From positions 1 through 20,674 of the forward strand of contig CAYPJU010000096.1 in the NCBI GenBank assembly GCA_964411125.1: 20,674 nucleotides of DNA. Direction: 5' to 3'. Shown piece by piece: positions 9,928-17,473 of the stretch. Position 1 is the stretch's first letter. Each line of letters starts with the position of its first letter. This stretch comes from JBFIHF01 sp964411125. Lineage in GTDB: Bacteria > Myxococcota_A > Bradymonadia > Bradymonadales > Bradymonadaceae. The notes beneath the pieces were generated by a model. The model made no database searches, was not told where the DNA came from, and saw only the letters and a list, made by a program, of their open reading frames with translations. The translations under genes were made by a program, and so were the position numbers.

Positions 9928-11287
9928 GCCCGAGGCCCCCCGCCACGTACGTCTGCTTGTAGGTCCCGTTCCCCACGACCAGTGTGACCTTCCCCGCGTC
10001 GTCGGTCGGGTTGATCTGCCGCCACGTCGAGTTCGTGACCGTCCGCGGCCGCATGTAGTAGTAGCCGAACGCCGCGTCGAGCGAGACCGTGTCGTTGAAC
10101 GCGAACGACCCGCCCAGCGTGAACGCGTGCTTCACCGAGTCGGCCAGGAAGACGGTGTAGGTCTCGTCGGGGATCGCGGCCGTCTCGAAGATGTAGCCGC
10201 CGCGGACGACCGCCGAGTCGGTGATCGCGACGTCCGAACCGAGCCGCACCGACACGGTGTCCTTGTAGTTCAGCGGGATCGTGAGCGGCCCCACGGGGAT
10301 CGTGCCGAGCCCCGGCAGACCGGTGACGCGGATGTCGTTCGGCACCGCGTCGACCTGGTTCAGGATCGACCAACCCTCCCAGACGACGGCGAGCTCGACG
10401 TCGAACTTCGGCTGCACGAACCGGACGCCGCCGCGCAGCACCGGCGGAAACTTCAGGGTCGACGAGAGCGTGTCCCCCTCGATCGTCGCGTTCTGAAACT
10501 CCGGGTGGCTCGGCAGCCGCGTCGTCAGCTTCGCCTGGTTCGCCCGAAAGACCACGGGGAGCTGCGCGGAGATCCCCGCCTCGAGAGGCTCCGCGAGCTT
10601 CACCCAAACTCCGAAGTTCCCGGACGGAGCGAAGTAATCGATGAGCTCGATCTTCGTCAGGATGTCGAGGTTCGCGTCTTCGGGGTCGCCGAACAGCCCC
10701 GTGTAGCCGGACGCCACGTTGATGAGGACGAAGTGCGCCGGGACGTTCTGAAACCCCGCCCCCACCCGGATGTTGTCACCGATCTGGTAGGCGACCGCGA
10801 GGTGCAGGAACAACAGCAGCGACGGGTCGTTGTCGACCAGCACGTATCGCTGCGCGCCGTCCTCGGGAAACGTGTGCCCCGAAAGATAGGGCGCGTAGAC
10901 GCCGAAGCTCCACGCCAGACCGTCGACCGGCAGCGGCCCGCCGACCAGGATCTGCGGATCGACCTTCGGGGGTGCCTGGTTCCGGACCGGCTCGTAGGTC
11001 CGAACCTCGCCGTTCGGCAGCTCGCGCGGTGCCCGAACGTGCTCGAACTCGAGGTTGATGAGGCCGACGTCCACCGTGAGCGTGAACTCCCCGAGCGAAG
11101 CGAGGTTCGCGGGGTTGTACCAGAGGCTGTTGAGGTTTCCGCCTCCCCCGACGACGAACGCGCCGCCGCGGCCGAGCGGACGCACCCCGCGCCCCGGCAA
11201 GTAGAACCCGGCCGCGAACGCTTCGCTGGCGATCAGCAGCACGGCGAGCGTGGCGACCGCCGCAAGTTGGAACTTTCGGCTGCTCAA
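9911..11287 (-). CDS. FadL/OmpP1-family outer membrane transport protein
   Basis: 458 residues. An N-terminal signal peptide (RK then a hydrophobic run, predicted cleavage after AFA at about residue 25) leads into AGFYLPGRGVRPLGRGGAF and SLWYNPANLA, as in FadL/TodX/OmpP1 beta-barrels that carry fatty acids or hydrophobic compounds across the outer membrane. The chain ends in NLAF; a terminal Phe is the usual signal for barrel insertion by BAM. The start codon is TTG: an in-frame stop (11297-11299) lies only three codons upstream and no ATG or GTG fits the signal peptide better. No clear Shine-Dalgarno is seen. The gene overlaps the kinase gene tail to tail by 17 bp. Substrate is inferred; the acyl-CoA synthetase and acyltransferase 2.5-4.5 kb away make a fatty acid plausible. 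Confidence 0.85.
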   Translation of the reverse strand: MSSRKFQLAAVATLAVLLIASEAFAAGFYLPGRGVRPLGRGGAFVVGGGGNLNSLWYNPANLASLGEFTLTVDVGLINLEFEHVRAPRELPNGEVRTYEPVRNQAPPKVDPQILVGGPLPVDGLAWSFGVYAPYLSGHTFPEDGAQRYVLVDNDPSLLLFLHLAVAYQIGDNIRVGAGFQNVPAHFVLINVASGYTGLFGDPEDANLDILTKIELIDYFAPSGNFGVWVKLAEPLEAGISAQLPVVFRANQAKLTTRLPSHPEFQNATIEGDTLSSTLKFPPVLRGGVRFVQPKFDVELAVVWEGWSILNQVDAVPNDIRVTGLPGLGTIPVGPLTIPLNYKDTVSVRLGSDVAITDSAVVRGGYIFETAAIPDETYTVFLADSVKHAFTLGGSFAFNDTVSLDAAFGYYYMRPRTVTNSTWRQINPTDDAGKVTLVVGNGTYKQTYVAGGLGLNLAF

Positions 11288-11365
11288 AGGTCGAGTTCAC
11301 TGGAGGAGGTCCAACCATAACCCCAAAAGCTCGGTCGCGTCCATTTTGCCGACGACCGCCGTAAC

Positions 11366-11402
11366 CGATTGCCGAGACGCGACAAGTCGCGATCGGCGAT
11401 CG
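11366..11402 (-). terminator. Two-part hairpin directly after the DUF4143 ATPase gene
   Basis: CGATTGCCGA (11366-11375) pairs with TCGGCGATCG (11393-11402), allowing one G-U pair. Inside it GCGAC (11379-11383) pairs with GTCGC (11386-11390) around an AA loop, with a small internal bulge between. It begins 5 nt past the ATPase stop codon. No T-tract follows on the minus strand, so it may act as a processing barrier or an imperfect terminator rather than a classic one. Confidence 0.6.
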
Positions 11403-11407
11403 AACAG

Positions 11408-12760
11408 CTACGGAGTCAGCAGGCGGTCGAGCTGTTCGATCAGGTACAGCGGCAGCGACAGCAGCTCGAACTCGTGTTGGTCGACACCTGGCACCGCAAT
11501 GCTGGCCGCTACCGGCGCTGAAGTGGGTTGCCCCGTGTAGAACCGCACCGCTTTCGATGTGCTCCGCGTACCGCAAAACACATGCAAGGACTTCAGGCTC
11601 CCGGTCGCGCCGGCCTTCACCTCGACCGGAAGCACGCAGGCTCCGTCTGCTACCAGGTAGTCGACCTCGGCGTTGGAGCTCTTGGCCTCTCGCAGCCAGT
11701 AGTGAAGCGCCGGCGGAAAGCGTCCCGACCTTCTGTGGAGAAGGTGCTGGCCCACGAACTGTTCTGCGAGCTGCCCCTCGTTCACCCACACGACGTCTTC
11801 GGCCGAACGATGCGGAACGACGGGCCGACCGAGCTGGGCGTTGAGAAGGCCGACGTCGAGATGCAGAAGTTTGAATGCTTTCTCGTTGACCTCAGCATCC
11901 AGGGGGATGCCGTTTCCTGAGGTCGAATAGACTGGATAGACCAGACGAGCTAGCACGAACTGATGGATGTGGTCCGCCACGACGGTCGACCGCGTGCCTC
12001 GGTCGAAATTCACGAACTTCACCTTACGTCCAATCTCCTTCGGCAGGCGATCGAAGATGCGACGGAGCAGAGCGACGTCGACGCGATTGAGATACTTCCC
12101 GAAGTCGTCGCGGTAGGTCTGCAGCAGGTCCTGCTGCTCCAAGCGCGGATCTCCCCCGTCGACAGAAGAACTCACCACCGCCGGCATCCCCCCGACATCG
12201 GCGAACTCCCGCACCCACCGCAATAGATTGCGATGCATCGATTCGGGTACCGCTCCGAGCGGGCATTCTCGCAGGAATCCAGCAAGCCCCTCTTCTCCAT
12301 GGGCCTCCAAGAATTCCTCGAACGTCAGAGGTCCGAGGTGGTAGTAACTGACCCGTCCCACCGGCATCGAGAAATCGTGCTGTTCGAGCACGAAGTCGAG
12401 GAGCGAACCTGCGGCGATCACATGCAGATTGGGCCGTTCCTCGTAGAAGTACCTTAGTGCCTGCAAGACGTGCGGCGCCGCCTGAACCTCGTCGAAGAAT
12501 ACCAGGGTCCGTTGCTCCTCCACCTTGACGCCAGAATCGGCGGAGAGGTAGCGAAGCGTCGCTTCCACGTCGTTGCTGACGAGGTCCGCCTTTTCCGGGT
12601 TCCGATCGAAATTGACTTCGAGCAGGTGATCGAACTCCAGCTCCGCAAGCCGTCGCACCAACCATGTCTTCCCGACCTGACGAGCGCCGCGGATCACCAA
12701 CGGCTTCCGATTTCGTTCGCTCTTCCACGTCAGCAGGTCGGTGATCGCGCGTCGGTCCAT
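11408..12760 (-). CDS. AAA_14/DUF4143 family P-loop ATPase
   Basis: 450 residues, the usual size of the family. The N-terminal ATPase has Walker A GARQVGKTW (25-33), Walker B TLVFFDE (85-91) and the IAAGSLLDF strand (115-123). The C-terminal half carries DUF4143 features: HLGPLTFEEFLEA, FADVGGMPAVV, LLQTYRDDFGKYLNR, and the nuclease-fold-like segment EAKSSNAEVDYLVADGACVLPVEVKAG. Those E/D/K spacings recall a PD-(D/E)XK core, though activity is not established for this family, whose role is unknown. Such genes are patchily distributed and often look acquired. This one has an AT-rich upstream region unlike its neighbours, with a twin inverted repeat at 12821-12869. The ATG at 12760 has a weak GGAAG upstream. 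Confidence 0.9.
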   Translation of the reverse strand: MDRRAITDLLTWKSERNRKPLVIRGARQVGKTWLVRRLAELEFDHLLEVNFDRNPEKADLVSNDVEATLRYLSADSGVKVEEQRTLVFFDEVQAAPHVLQALRYFYEERPNLHVIAAGSLLDFVLEQHDFSMPVGRVSYYHLGPLTFEEFLEAHGEEGLAGFLRECPLGAVPESMHRNLLRWVREFADVGGMPAVVSSSVDGGDPRLEQQDLLQTYRDDFGKYLNRVDVALLRRIFDRLPKEIGRKVKFVNFDRGTRSTVVADHIHQFVLARLVYPVYSTSGNGIPLDAEVNEKAFKLLHLDVGLLNAQLGRPVVPHRSAEDVVWVNEGQLAEQFVGQHLLHRRSGRFPPALHYWLREAKSSNAEVDYLVADGACVLPVEVKAGATGSLKSLHVFCGTRSTSKAVRFYTGQPTSAPVAASIAVPGVDQHEFELLSLPLYLIEQLDRLLTP

Positions 12761-12820
12761 TCGCTTCCGTAGCGTGCGAGGGAAAACGTCTCACGGCCAT
12801 TTTCGCACCGCCCAACCAAA

Positions 12821-12869
12821 ACACAAGGTTGTTTCTGGCATCAATTGCTAAAAAACAAGGTTGTTTTAT
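12821..12869. promoter_or_regulatory. Twin operator-like repeat upstream of the DUF4143 ATPase gene
   Basis: ACAAGGTTGTTT occurs twice, at 12823-12834 and 12855-12866, 32 bp apart or about three helical turns, so both copies face the same side of the DNA. The second copy extends to a perfect inverted repeat, AAAACAA and TTGTTTT around GG. The first is less symmetrical. CAATTG sits between them. The block is strikingly AT-rich in this GC-rich window and lies 60-110 bp upstream of the ATPase start codon, suggesting a regulator-bound promoter region. Confidence 0.55.
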
Positions 12870-12876
12870 CAAGCCC

Positions 12877-12943
12877 GCCGTCCAGCGAACCGCGGGTTTG
12901 CCGCCTTCGGCGTCGACACTCGGGGCTCCGTTGGACGGCCACC
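12877..12943 (-). other. Imperfect long inverted repeat downstream of birA
   Basis: GCCGTCCAGCG near 12877 pairs with CGTTGGACGGC near 12933 (10 of 11 positions) across about 45 nt, which themselves contain the small hairpin GCCG-CCTT-CGGC. It lies within the 110 bp after the birA stop codon and could end the fadD-birA transcript. There is no T-tract, so a terminator role is only a suggestion. Confidence 0.35.
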
Positions 12944-12980
12944 CCGCGAGCGATAGCGAGCCGGTCGGCACCACGTTCCC

Positions 12981-13730
12981 TCAACCCTCTAACCGGAAGT
13001 TCACCTCGCCGGAGTTCACCTCCCGGACCTCTCCATCGACTTCCACCCGTAGCGCGCCGCCCGCTCCGATCCCACGTGCCGTACCCCGAACCCGAGCCCC
13101 TTCGACCTCGAACGTCACCGCCCGCCCGTCGCTGCCGTCCCACCGCGACACATCTTGCGCGACGGCGTTCCAACCGCCGCCGAAGTACGACTCCGCAGCC
13201 TCGAGGATCGCGGTCCGCACCGCCAGCGCGAGCGTCATGCGGTCGCAAACCTCGCCTGACTCGGCGAGCACGCTCGTCGCGATGTCACCCAGCTCGGGGG
13301 CGAAGTCGTCCGCGGCCATGTTCACGTTGACCCCGATCCCGACGACGACCGCCTCGACGCGCCCGTTCGAGGTCGACCCCTCCGTCAAAATCCCGGCGAG
13401 CTTGCGGTCGCCGACCCACAGGTCGTTCGGCCACTTCAGCCAAGGCGTCACGCCGGTGACATCGGCGATCGCGGCGCATGCTCCGGCGCCGACGGCGAGG
13501 GTGACGCCCGATACGTCGCGGGCATCGGCCGGAGGACGCAACAGCACCGACATGTAGAGGTTGGTTCCGGCCGGCGAGTACCACTGGCGACGGTCACCCC
13601 CGACTTCGCGGCGACCGCGACCGGCGGTCTGCCGGTCGGCGATCCAGGTCGAGCCGGCTTCGGCGCCTTTCGCCGCGGCGTTGAGCGCCAGCTCGTTCGT
13701 CGAGCCGGCCGATTCGAGCAGCCGGATCAA
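12981..13730 (-). CDS. birA: Biotin-[acetyl-CoA-carboxylase] ligase, without the repressor domain
   Basis: 249 residues. It makes biotinyl-AMP and transfers biotin to the carrier domain of biotin carboxylases such as acetyl-CoA carboxylase. Motifs: ESAGSTNELA (6-15), TAGRGRR (35-41), SPAGTNLYMSVLLRP (52-66), KWPNDLWVGDRKLAGIL with the catalytic Lys at K110, and GIGVNVN (131-137). There is no N-terminal helix-turn-helix, so it is a class I enzyme that does not repress bio genes. The biotin-binding loop is longer than the usual GRGRRGRxW: GRGRREVGGDRRQW (37-50). The start is TTG, overlapping the TGA stop of the upstream acyl-CoA synthetase as TTGA, so translation is probably coupled. A link to fatty-acid metabolism through acetyl-CoA carboxylase fits this context. 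Confidence 0.93.
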   Translation of the reverse strand: MIRLLESAGSTNELALNAAAKGAEAGSTWIADRQTAGRGRREVGGDRRQWYSPAGTNLYMSVLLRPPADARDVSGVTLAVGAGACAAIADVTGVTPWLKWPNDLWVGDRKLAGILTEGSTSNGRVEAVVVGIGVNVNMAADDFAPELGDIATSVLAESGEVCDRMTLALAVRTAILEAAESYFGGGWNAVAQDVSRWDGSDGRAVTFEVEGARVRGTARGIGAGGALRVEVDGEVREVNSGEVNFRLEG

Positions 13731-15538
13731 TCGAGCCCCTCGTAGAACGCCTCAATCTCGTCGCCGTACTTCTCGTTGACGACCTTTCGCTTCACCTTCT
13801 GTGTCGGCGTCAGTTCGCCACCTTCGACTGTGAAGTCGGTCGGCAGGATCGTGAACTTCTTGATCGACTCGTAGCGGGCGAGGTCCGCGTTGACCTCCTT
13901 TTCGACCGACTCCTCCATGTAGGCACGGAAGTCCGCACTCTTCGCAAGCAGTTCAGGGTCGGTCGGCCAGCCCCGCTTCTTCGCGAGCGCGGGGCCCTGG
14001 TCGGGGTCGACCGTGACGAGGGCCGAGAGGAACTTCCGCTGGTCGCCGATCACGACCGCGTTCCCCACCCCTTCGATCTGCCGGATCAGCTTCTCGATGT
14101 TCTGCGGAGCGACGTTCTTGCCGCCGGCCGTGATGATCAGGTCCTTCTTGCGGTCGGTGATGTAGAGGAACCCGTCCTCGTCGAACCGCCCGATGTCGCC
14201 CGAGTGCAGCCACCCGTCGACCAGCGTCTCGGCGGTCGCCTCCTCGTTCTTGTAGTACCCCATGAAGACGTTCGGGCCGCGCACCAGAATCTCGCCGTCG
14301 TCGGCGATCTTCACCTCGACCCCGGGGAACGGCATCCCCGCCGACCCTAGCTTGCGCTTGCCCGGGAACGGGTAGTTGAAGGTCGTCGGCCCGTTGTCCT
14401 CGGACTGCCCGTACACCTCGTGGATGATGACCCCGACCGACGCGAAGAAGTTCAGGACGTCGAGCGAGATCGGCGCAGCGCCCGTCACCGCGACCTTCAG
14501 ACGGTCGAGCCCGAGCGCCGACTTCAGCTTCGTCGCGAAGAGCTTGTTCGCGAGCGCGTACCGCAGCTTCAGCGAGCCGCTCATCGCCTCTTCCCCGTCC
14601 TTGATGATCACCTCGGCGGCCTCCGACAGGGTCGCGCGCGAGAACTCCACGATCTTCCCCTTCACCCCGGTGGCGTCGGCCAGCTTGTCCTCGAGCGCGT
14701 TGCGGAACTTCTCCCAGACGCGCGGGACGGCGAGGAAGAGGGTCGGGCGCGCGACGATCAGGCAGTCCTTGAGCTTGGGCAGCTCTTCGGCAAACCAGAT
14801 CGGGACGCCCGCGGTGAGCGGGAAATGGACGGAGAACATCTGCTCGGCGATGTGGCTGAGCGGCAGGTAGCTCACCATGCAGTCGTCGACGGTGGCGCCC
14901 CCGACCAGGTCGATCGCCGTCTTCGCCGTGAACGCGAGGTTCGCGTGGCTCAGCATCACGCCCTTGGGGGGCCCGGTCGTCCCGGACGTGTAGATCAGCG
15001 TCCCGAGATCCTCCGGCTCGATCTCGGCGATGCGGGCGTCGACGTCGGCCTGGTTGGCAGCCCCCGTCGCAATGAACTCTTCGAACGACACGACCTTGTC
15101 GTGGTCGATCCGCTCGGCGTCACGGATCATCACGACCTTCTCGCACGCCTCCAGCGCCGCGACCCACTCGGCCCCGCCGACGTTCTCCCAGATCGAGTGG
15201 TCCTCGAGCACGACCACCTTCGCCTCGCAGTGGTTGGCGATGTAGAGCGCCTGCTCGTCGGTACACGTCTGGTAGATCCCCGCCGGAACGCCGCGCGCGA
15301 TCATCGTCCCGACGTCCGCGATCACCCACTCGGGGTTGTTGTACGACATGATCGCGACGCCGTTCCCCGCCTCGAAACCGAGCGCCAGCAGCGCCCCCGC
15401 GAACTGCCGTGCCTTCTCGACGTACTCGGCCCACGTGTAGTGCCTCCACGTGCTGCCGTCCTTGTACCAGAGCGCAGGCCGCGCCCCGTTGTTGCGGCCC
15501 TGCGCCAGAAATCGATCGACGACGGTGTCCCGTGCCAT
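13727..15538 (-). CDS. fadD: Long-chain fatty-acid-CoA ligase (AMP-forming)
   Basis: 603 residues. It activates long-chain fatty acids with ATP and CoA to acyl-CoA through an acyl-adenylate. Signatures: YTSGTTGPPKGVMLSH (183-198, P-loop), VTGAAPIS (351-358), VYGQSEDNGPTTFN (375-388), GWLHSGDIG with TDRKKDLIITAGGKNVAP (442-478), and LTPTQKVKRK with the adenylation Lys at K581. The length and C-terminus place it with bacterial long-chain synthetases of the FadD15/bubblegum type. Start: ATG at 15538 with a good AGGAG Shine-Dalgarno (15544-15548, minus strand). The frame stays open 72 codons further upstream, but that part translates an intergenic tandem repeat and is not coding. First gene of a two-gene operon with birA, divergent from the acyltransferase. 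Confidence 0.94.
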   Translation of the reverse strand: MARDTVVDRFLAQGRNNGARPALWYKDGSTWRHYTWAEYVEKARQFAGALLALGFEAGNGVAIMSYNNPEWVIADVGTMIARGVPAGIYQTCTDEQALYIANHCEAKVVVLEDHSIWENVGGAEWVAALEACEKVVMIRDAERIDHDKVVSFEEFIATGAANQADVDARIAEIEPEDLGTLIYTSGTTGPPKGVMLSHANLAFTAKTAIDLVGGATVDDCMVSYLPLSHIAEQMFSVHFPLTAGVPIWFAEELPKLKDCLIVARPTLFLAVPRVWEKFRNALEDKLADATGVKGKIVEFSRATLSEAAEVIIKDGEEAMSGSLKLRYALANKLFATKLKSALGLDRLKVAVTGAAPISLDVLNFFASVGVIIHEVYGQSEDNGPTTFNYPFPGKRKLGSAGMPFPGVEVKIADDGEILVRGPNVFMGYYKNEEATAETLVDGWLHSGDIGRFDEDGFLYITDRKKDLIITAGGKNVAPQNIEKLIRQIEGVGNAVVIGDQRKFLSALVTVDPDQGPALAKKRGWPTDPELLAKSADFRAYMEESVEKEVNADLARYESIKKFTILPTDFTVEGGELTPTQKVKRKVVNEKYGDEIEAFYEGLD

Positions 15539-15602
15539 GCATCTCCTCGTTGCTTGATTCGCCTCATCTTCGCGAGGACGATGCCGGAAGCCAAGCGCGA
15601 AA

Positions 15603-15650
15603 GAGGCACGAGGCACGAGGCTCGAGGCGCGAGGCACGAGGCGTGAGGCG
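15603..15650. repeat. 7-bp tandem repeat array (GAGGCRC, about seven copies)
   Basis: Seven head-to-tail units start at 15603, 15610, 15617, 15624, 15631, 15638 and 15645. The consensus is GAGGCAC, with variants GAGGCTC, GAGGCGC and GAGGCGT; the last unit is one base short. It lies in the 239-bp gap between the divergent fadD and acyltransferase genes, 65 bp upstream of fadD. The repeat has no stop codons in several frames, which explains why reading frames from both sides run into it. Confidence 0.93.
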
Positions 15651-15682
15651 GTCGCAGTACATCTGCCGGCGCCAGACGGCGT

Positions 15683-15725
15683 GCGACGCGCAGCGTCGCC
15701 GGTCACCGCACCCGCGAGGGTGCGG
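15683..15725. other. Two adjacent perfect hairpins between the divergent lipid genes
   Basis: GCGACGC (15683-15689) and GCGTCGC (15693-15699) flank GCA. Next to it, CCGCACCC (15706-15713) and GGGTGCGG (15718-15725) flank GCGA. Neither is followed by a T-tract. They sit just upstream of the predicted acyltransferase promoter and may be regulatory or remnants of a dispersed palindrome family. Confidence 0.7.
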
Positions 15726-15742
15726 CGTCGCGCACCGTCCCC

Positions 15743-15771
15743 TTGCCCGATCACCTCCCCCGGTACATGAT
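15743..15771 (+). promoter_or_regulatory. Putative leaderless promoter of the acyltransferase gene
   Basis: TTGCCC (15743-15748), a 17-nt spacer, CATGAT (15766-15771), then 6 nt and the ATG at 15778. The geometry is the same as upstream of deoA. No Shine-Dalgarno precedes the ATG, and the Pro/Arg-rich in-frame extension upstream looks non-coding. Confidence 0.45.
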
Positions 15772-15777
15772 ACCCGC

Positions 15778-17463
15778 ATGTCGCGACACTCGAGCTACCA
15801 CCCTGCCGACGCTCCCCTATTTCGGTTCAACGAGGAGCGTCCACATCTCGTGCGTGAAGTCTCGCGCCGCGTCTACGGCGACCACCTGCGCGAATCGCGC
15901 GAAAAGGAGTCGCGCCGCCTCGAGTACGTCCTCAACGAGACGGCGTTCTTCGAGATCCAGCGGCTCAAAGTCGAGACCGGACCCGAAGAAGAGGTCCGCG
16001 ACATGGGGTGGTGGCGCTCGCTCGCGCGCCGCGTCGGCGAGATGTCCGAGAACGAGAAGCGCGACATTCTGCGCAAGCTGATCCGCGCCTACGTCGAGGA
16101 CACCGCCGGCAACTTCGACCCACGCGTGTTCAAACTCACGTCGGGCGTCCTCCCCGTCGGCCTCAGCTTTCTGTTCAAGACGCAGGACCTCGCCGAGCTC
16201 CCCGAGACGCTCACCCACCTGCGATCGGGGATGCGGCACCTGCGCGACCTGAGCCAGCGCGTCACCGTGGAAGGCGACGTCGATTCGCTCCGACGCCTGT
16301 ACCGCAAAGGGACGCTCGTCGTCGTCCCGACGCACAGCTCCAACATGGACTCGATCCTGATGGGCTGGGCGCTCGAGCAGAGCGGCATCCCCCCCGTCAC
16401 GTACGGCGCTGGGAAGAACCTCTTCACCAACCCGCTCACCAGCTTCTTCATGCAGAACCTCGGCGCCTACAAGGTCGACCGACGCCTGGCGCACCCGCTC
16501 TACAAGGCCGTGCTGAAGACCTATTCGCAGGCGCTGCTCGAGCGGGGGTTCCACAGCCTCTTCTTCCCCGGCGGCACCCGCTGCCGGTCGAACCAGGTCG
16601 AAGACCACCTCAAGCTGGGGCTCCTCGGCACATCGGTGTCCGCCTACATCCAGAACCTGCAGAACCACGGCACGGCGCGCCCCATCTACATCTGCCCCGT
16701 CACCATCAACTACAACCTCGTGCTCGAGGCCGAGAGCCTCATCCGCGAGCATCTTCGCCGCGCCGGACGCCAGCGCTACTTCCTCGAAAACGACGAGTTC
16801 GACCAGATCTCGACGATCGTCCGCTTCGTCCTCAACACGGTGAAGATGGACTCGAACACGGTGCTGCGCTTCGGCCAGCCGCTCGACCCGTTCGGCAACT
16901 ACGTCGACTCCGACGGCCAGTCCTACGACGACCGCGGGCGTCCCGTCGATCCCGTCACCTACGTGCAGTCCGCGATCGACGGCGAGGTCCGGGAAGACGT
17001 CGTCCGCGACCGCGAGTACACGAAGTTTTGCGGAGCCCGGATCGCCGAGTCGTTCCGCAAGGCGACGGTGATCCAGCCCACGTCGATCGTGGCATGGGCG
17101 CTCTTCGAGCTCGCGCGGGCCCGCTTCGGCGTGATGGACCTCTTTCAACTGCTGCGCTTCGGGGCCGACGAGGTGGTCGAGCGCCGCGAAGCCCACGGCG
17201 TCGTCGCCGAGCTGATGGGCGACCTGCGCGGACGCGCGAACCGTGGCGAGTTCCACCTCGCCGCTTCGGTCCGCGATGGGACCGCGGACAGCGTCCTCGA
17301 GGAGGGGCTCGCGAACCTCCTCGCCTACCACATCCCGACCCCCGTCACGCGCGACGGCGCCGCGATTCGCCTCGACCGCCTCGAACTTCTCTACTTCTAC
17401 GGAAACCGCGTGCGCACCTTCGTCGACGACCCCGCCGACGTGCTCGCCCGCGCCCGCCACTGA
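15778..17463 (+). CDS. Glycerol-3-phosphate (lysophospholipid-type) acyltransferase
   Basis: 561 residues, predicted cytoplasmic or peripheral membrane. It should transfer an acyl chain to glycerol-3-phosphate or a related acceptor in phospholipid or triacylglycerol synthesis. The acyltransferase block is at about 160-370: motif I THSSNMD (H186 and D191 make the HX4D pair), motif II-like NLGAYKVDRR (227-236), motif III FFPGGTRCRSN (262-272) and motif IV PIYICPVTINYN (302-313). The Glu usual in motif III (FPEGTR) is Gly here, a variant I recall from some bacterial members. Long N- and C-terminal regions, as in PlsB rather than the short PlsC, point to a first-step acyltransferase, but PlsB identity is not certain. 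It is followed 10 bp later by a GpsA-like gene with a GGAG Shine-Dalgarno, and is divergent from fadD, which could supply acyl-CoA. Start: ATG 15778. Confidence 0.88.
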   Translation: MSRHSSYHPADAPLFRFNEERPHLVREVSRRVYGDHLRESREKESRRLEYVLNETAFFEIQRLKVETGPEEEVRDMGWWRSLARRVGEMSENEKRDILRKLIRAYVEDTAGNFDPRVFKLTSGVLPVGLSFLFKTQDLAELPETLTHLRSGMRHLRDLSQRVTVEGDVDSLRRLYRKGTLVVVPTHSSNMDSILMGWALEQSGIPPVTYGAGKNLFTNPLTSFFMQNLGAYKVDRRLAHPLYKAVLKTYSQALLERGFHSLFFPGGTRCRSNQVEDHLKLGLLGTSVSAYIQNLQNHGTARPIYICPVTINYNLVLEAESLIREHLRRAGRQRYFLENDEFDQISTIVRFVLNTVKMDSNTVLRFGQPLDPFGNYVDSDGQSYDDRGRPVDPVTYVQSAIDGEVREDVVRDREYTKFCGARIAESFRKATVIQPTSIVAWALFELARARFGVMDLFQLLRFGADEVVERREAHGVVAELMGDLRGRANRGEFHLAASVRDGTADSVLEEGLANLLAYHIPTPVTRDGAAIRLDRLELLYFYGNRVRTFVDDPADVLARARH

Positions 17464-17473
17464 CCGGAGCACC

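Noticed and set aside
15539..15754. N-terminal extension of the acyl-CoA synthetase
   Set aside because: It translates the GAGGCRC repeat array. The ATG at 15538 has a good Shine-Dalgarno and begins with the family-typical N-terminus.
15409..15777. N-terminal extension of the acyltransferase
   Set aside because: It is antisense to fadD and crosses intergenic repeats. The ATG at 15778 has a promoter-like sequence at the right distance.
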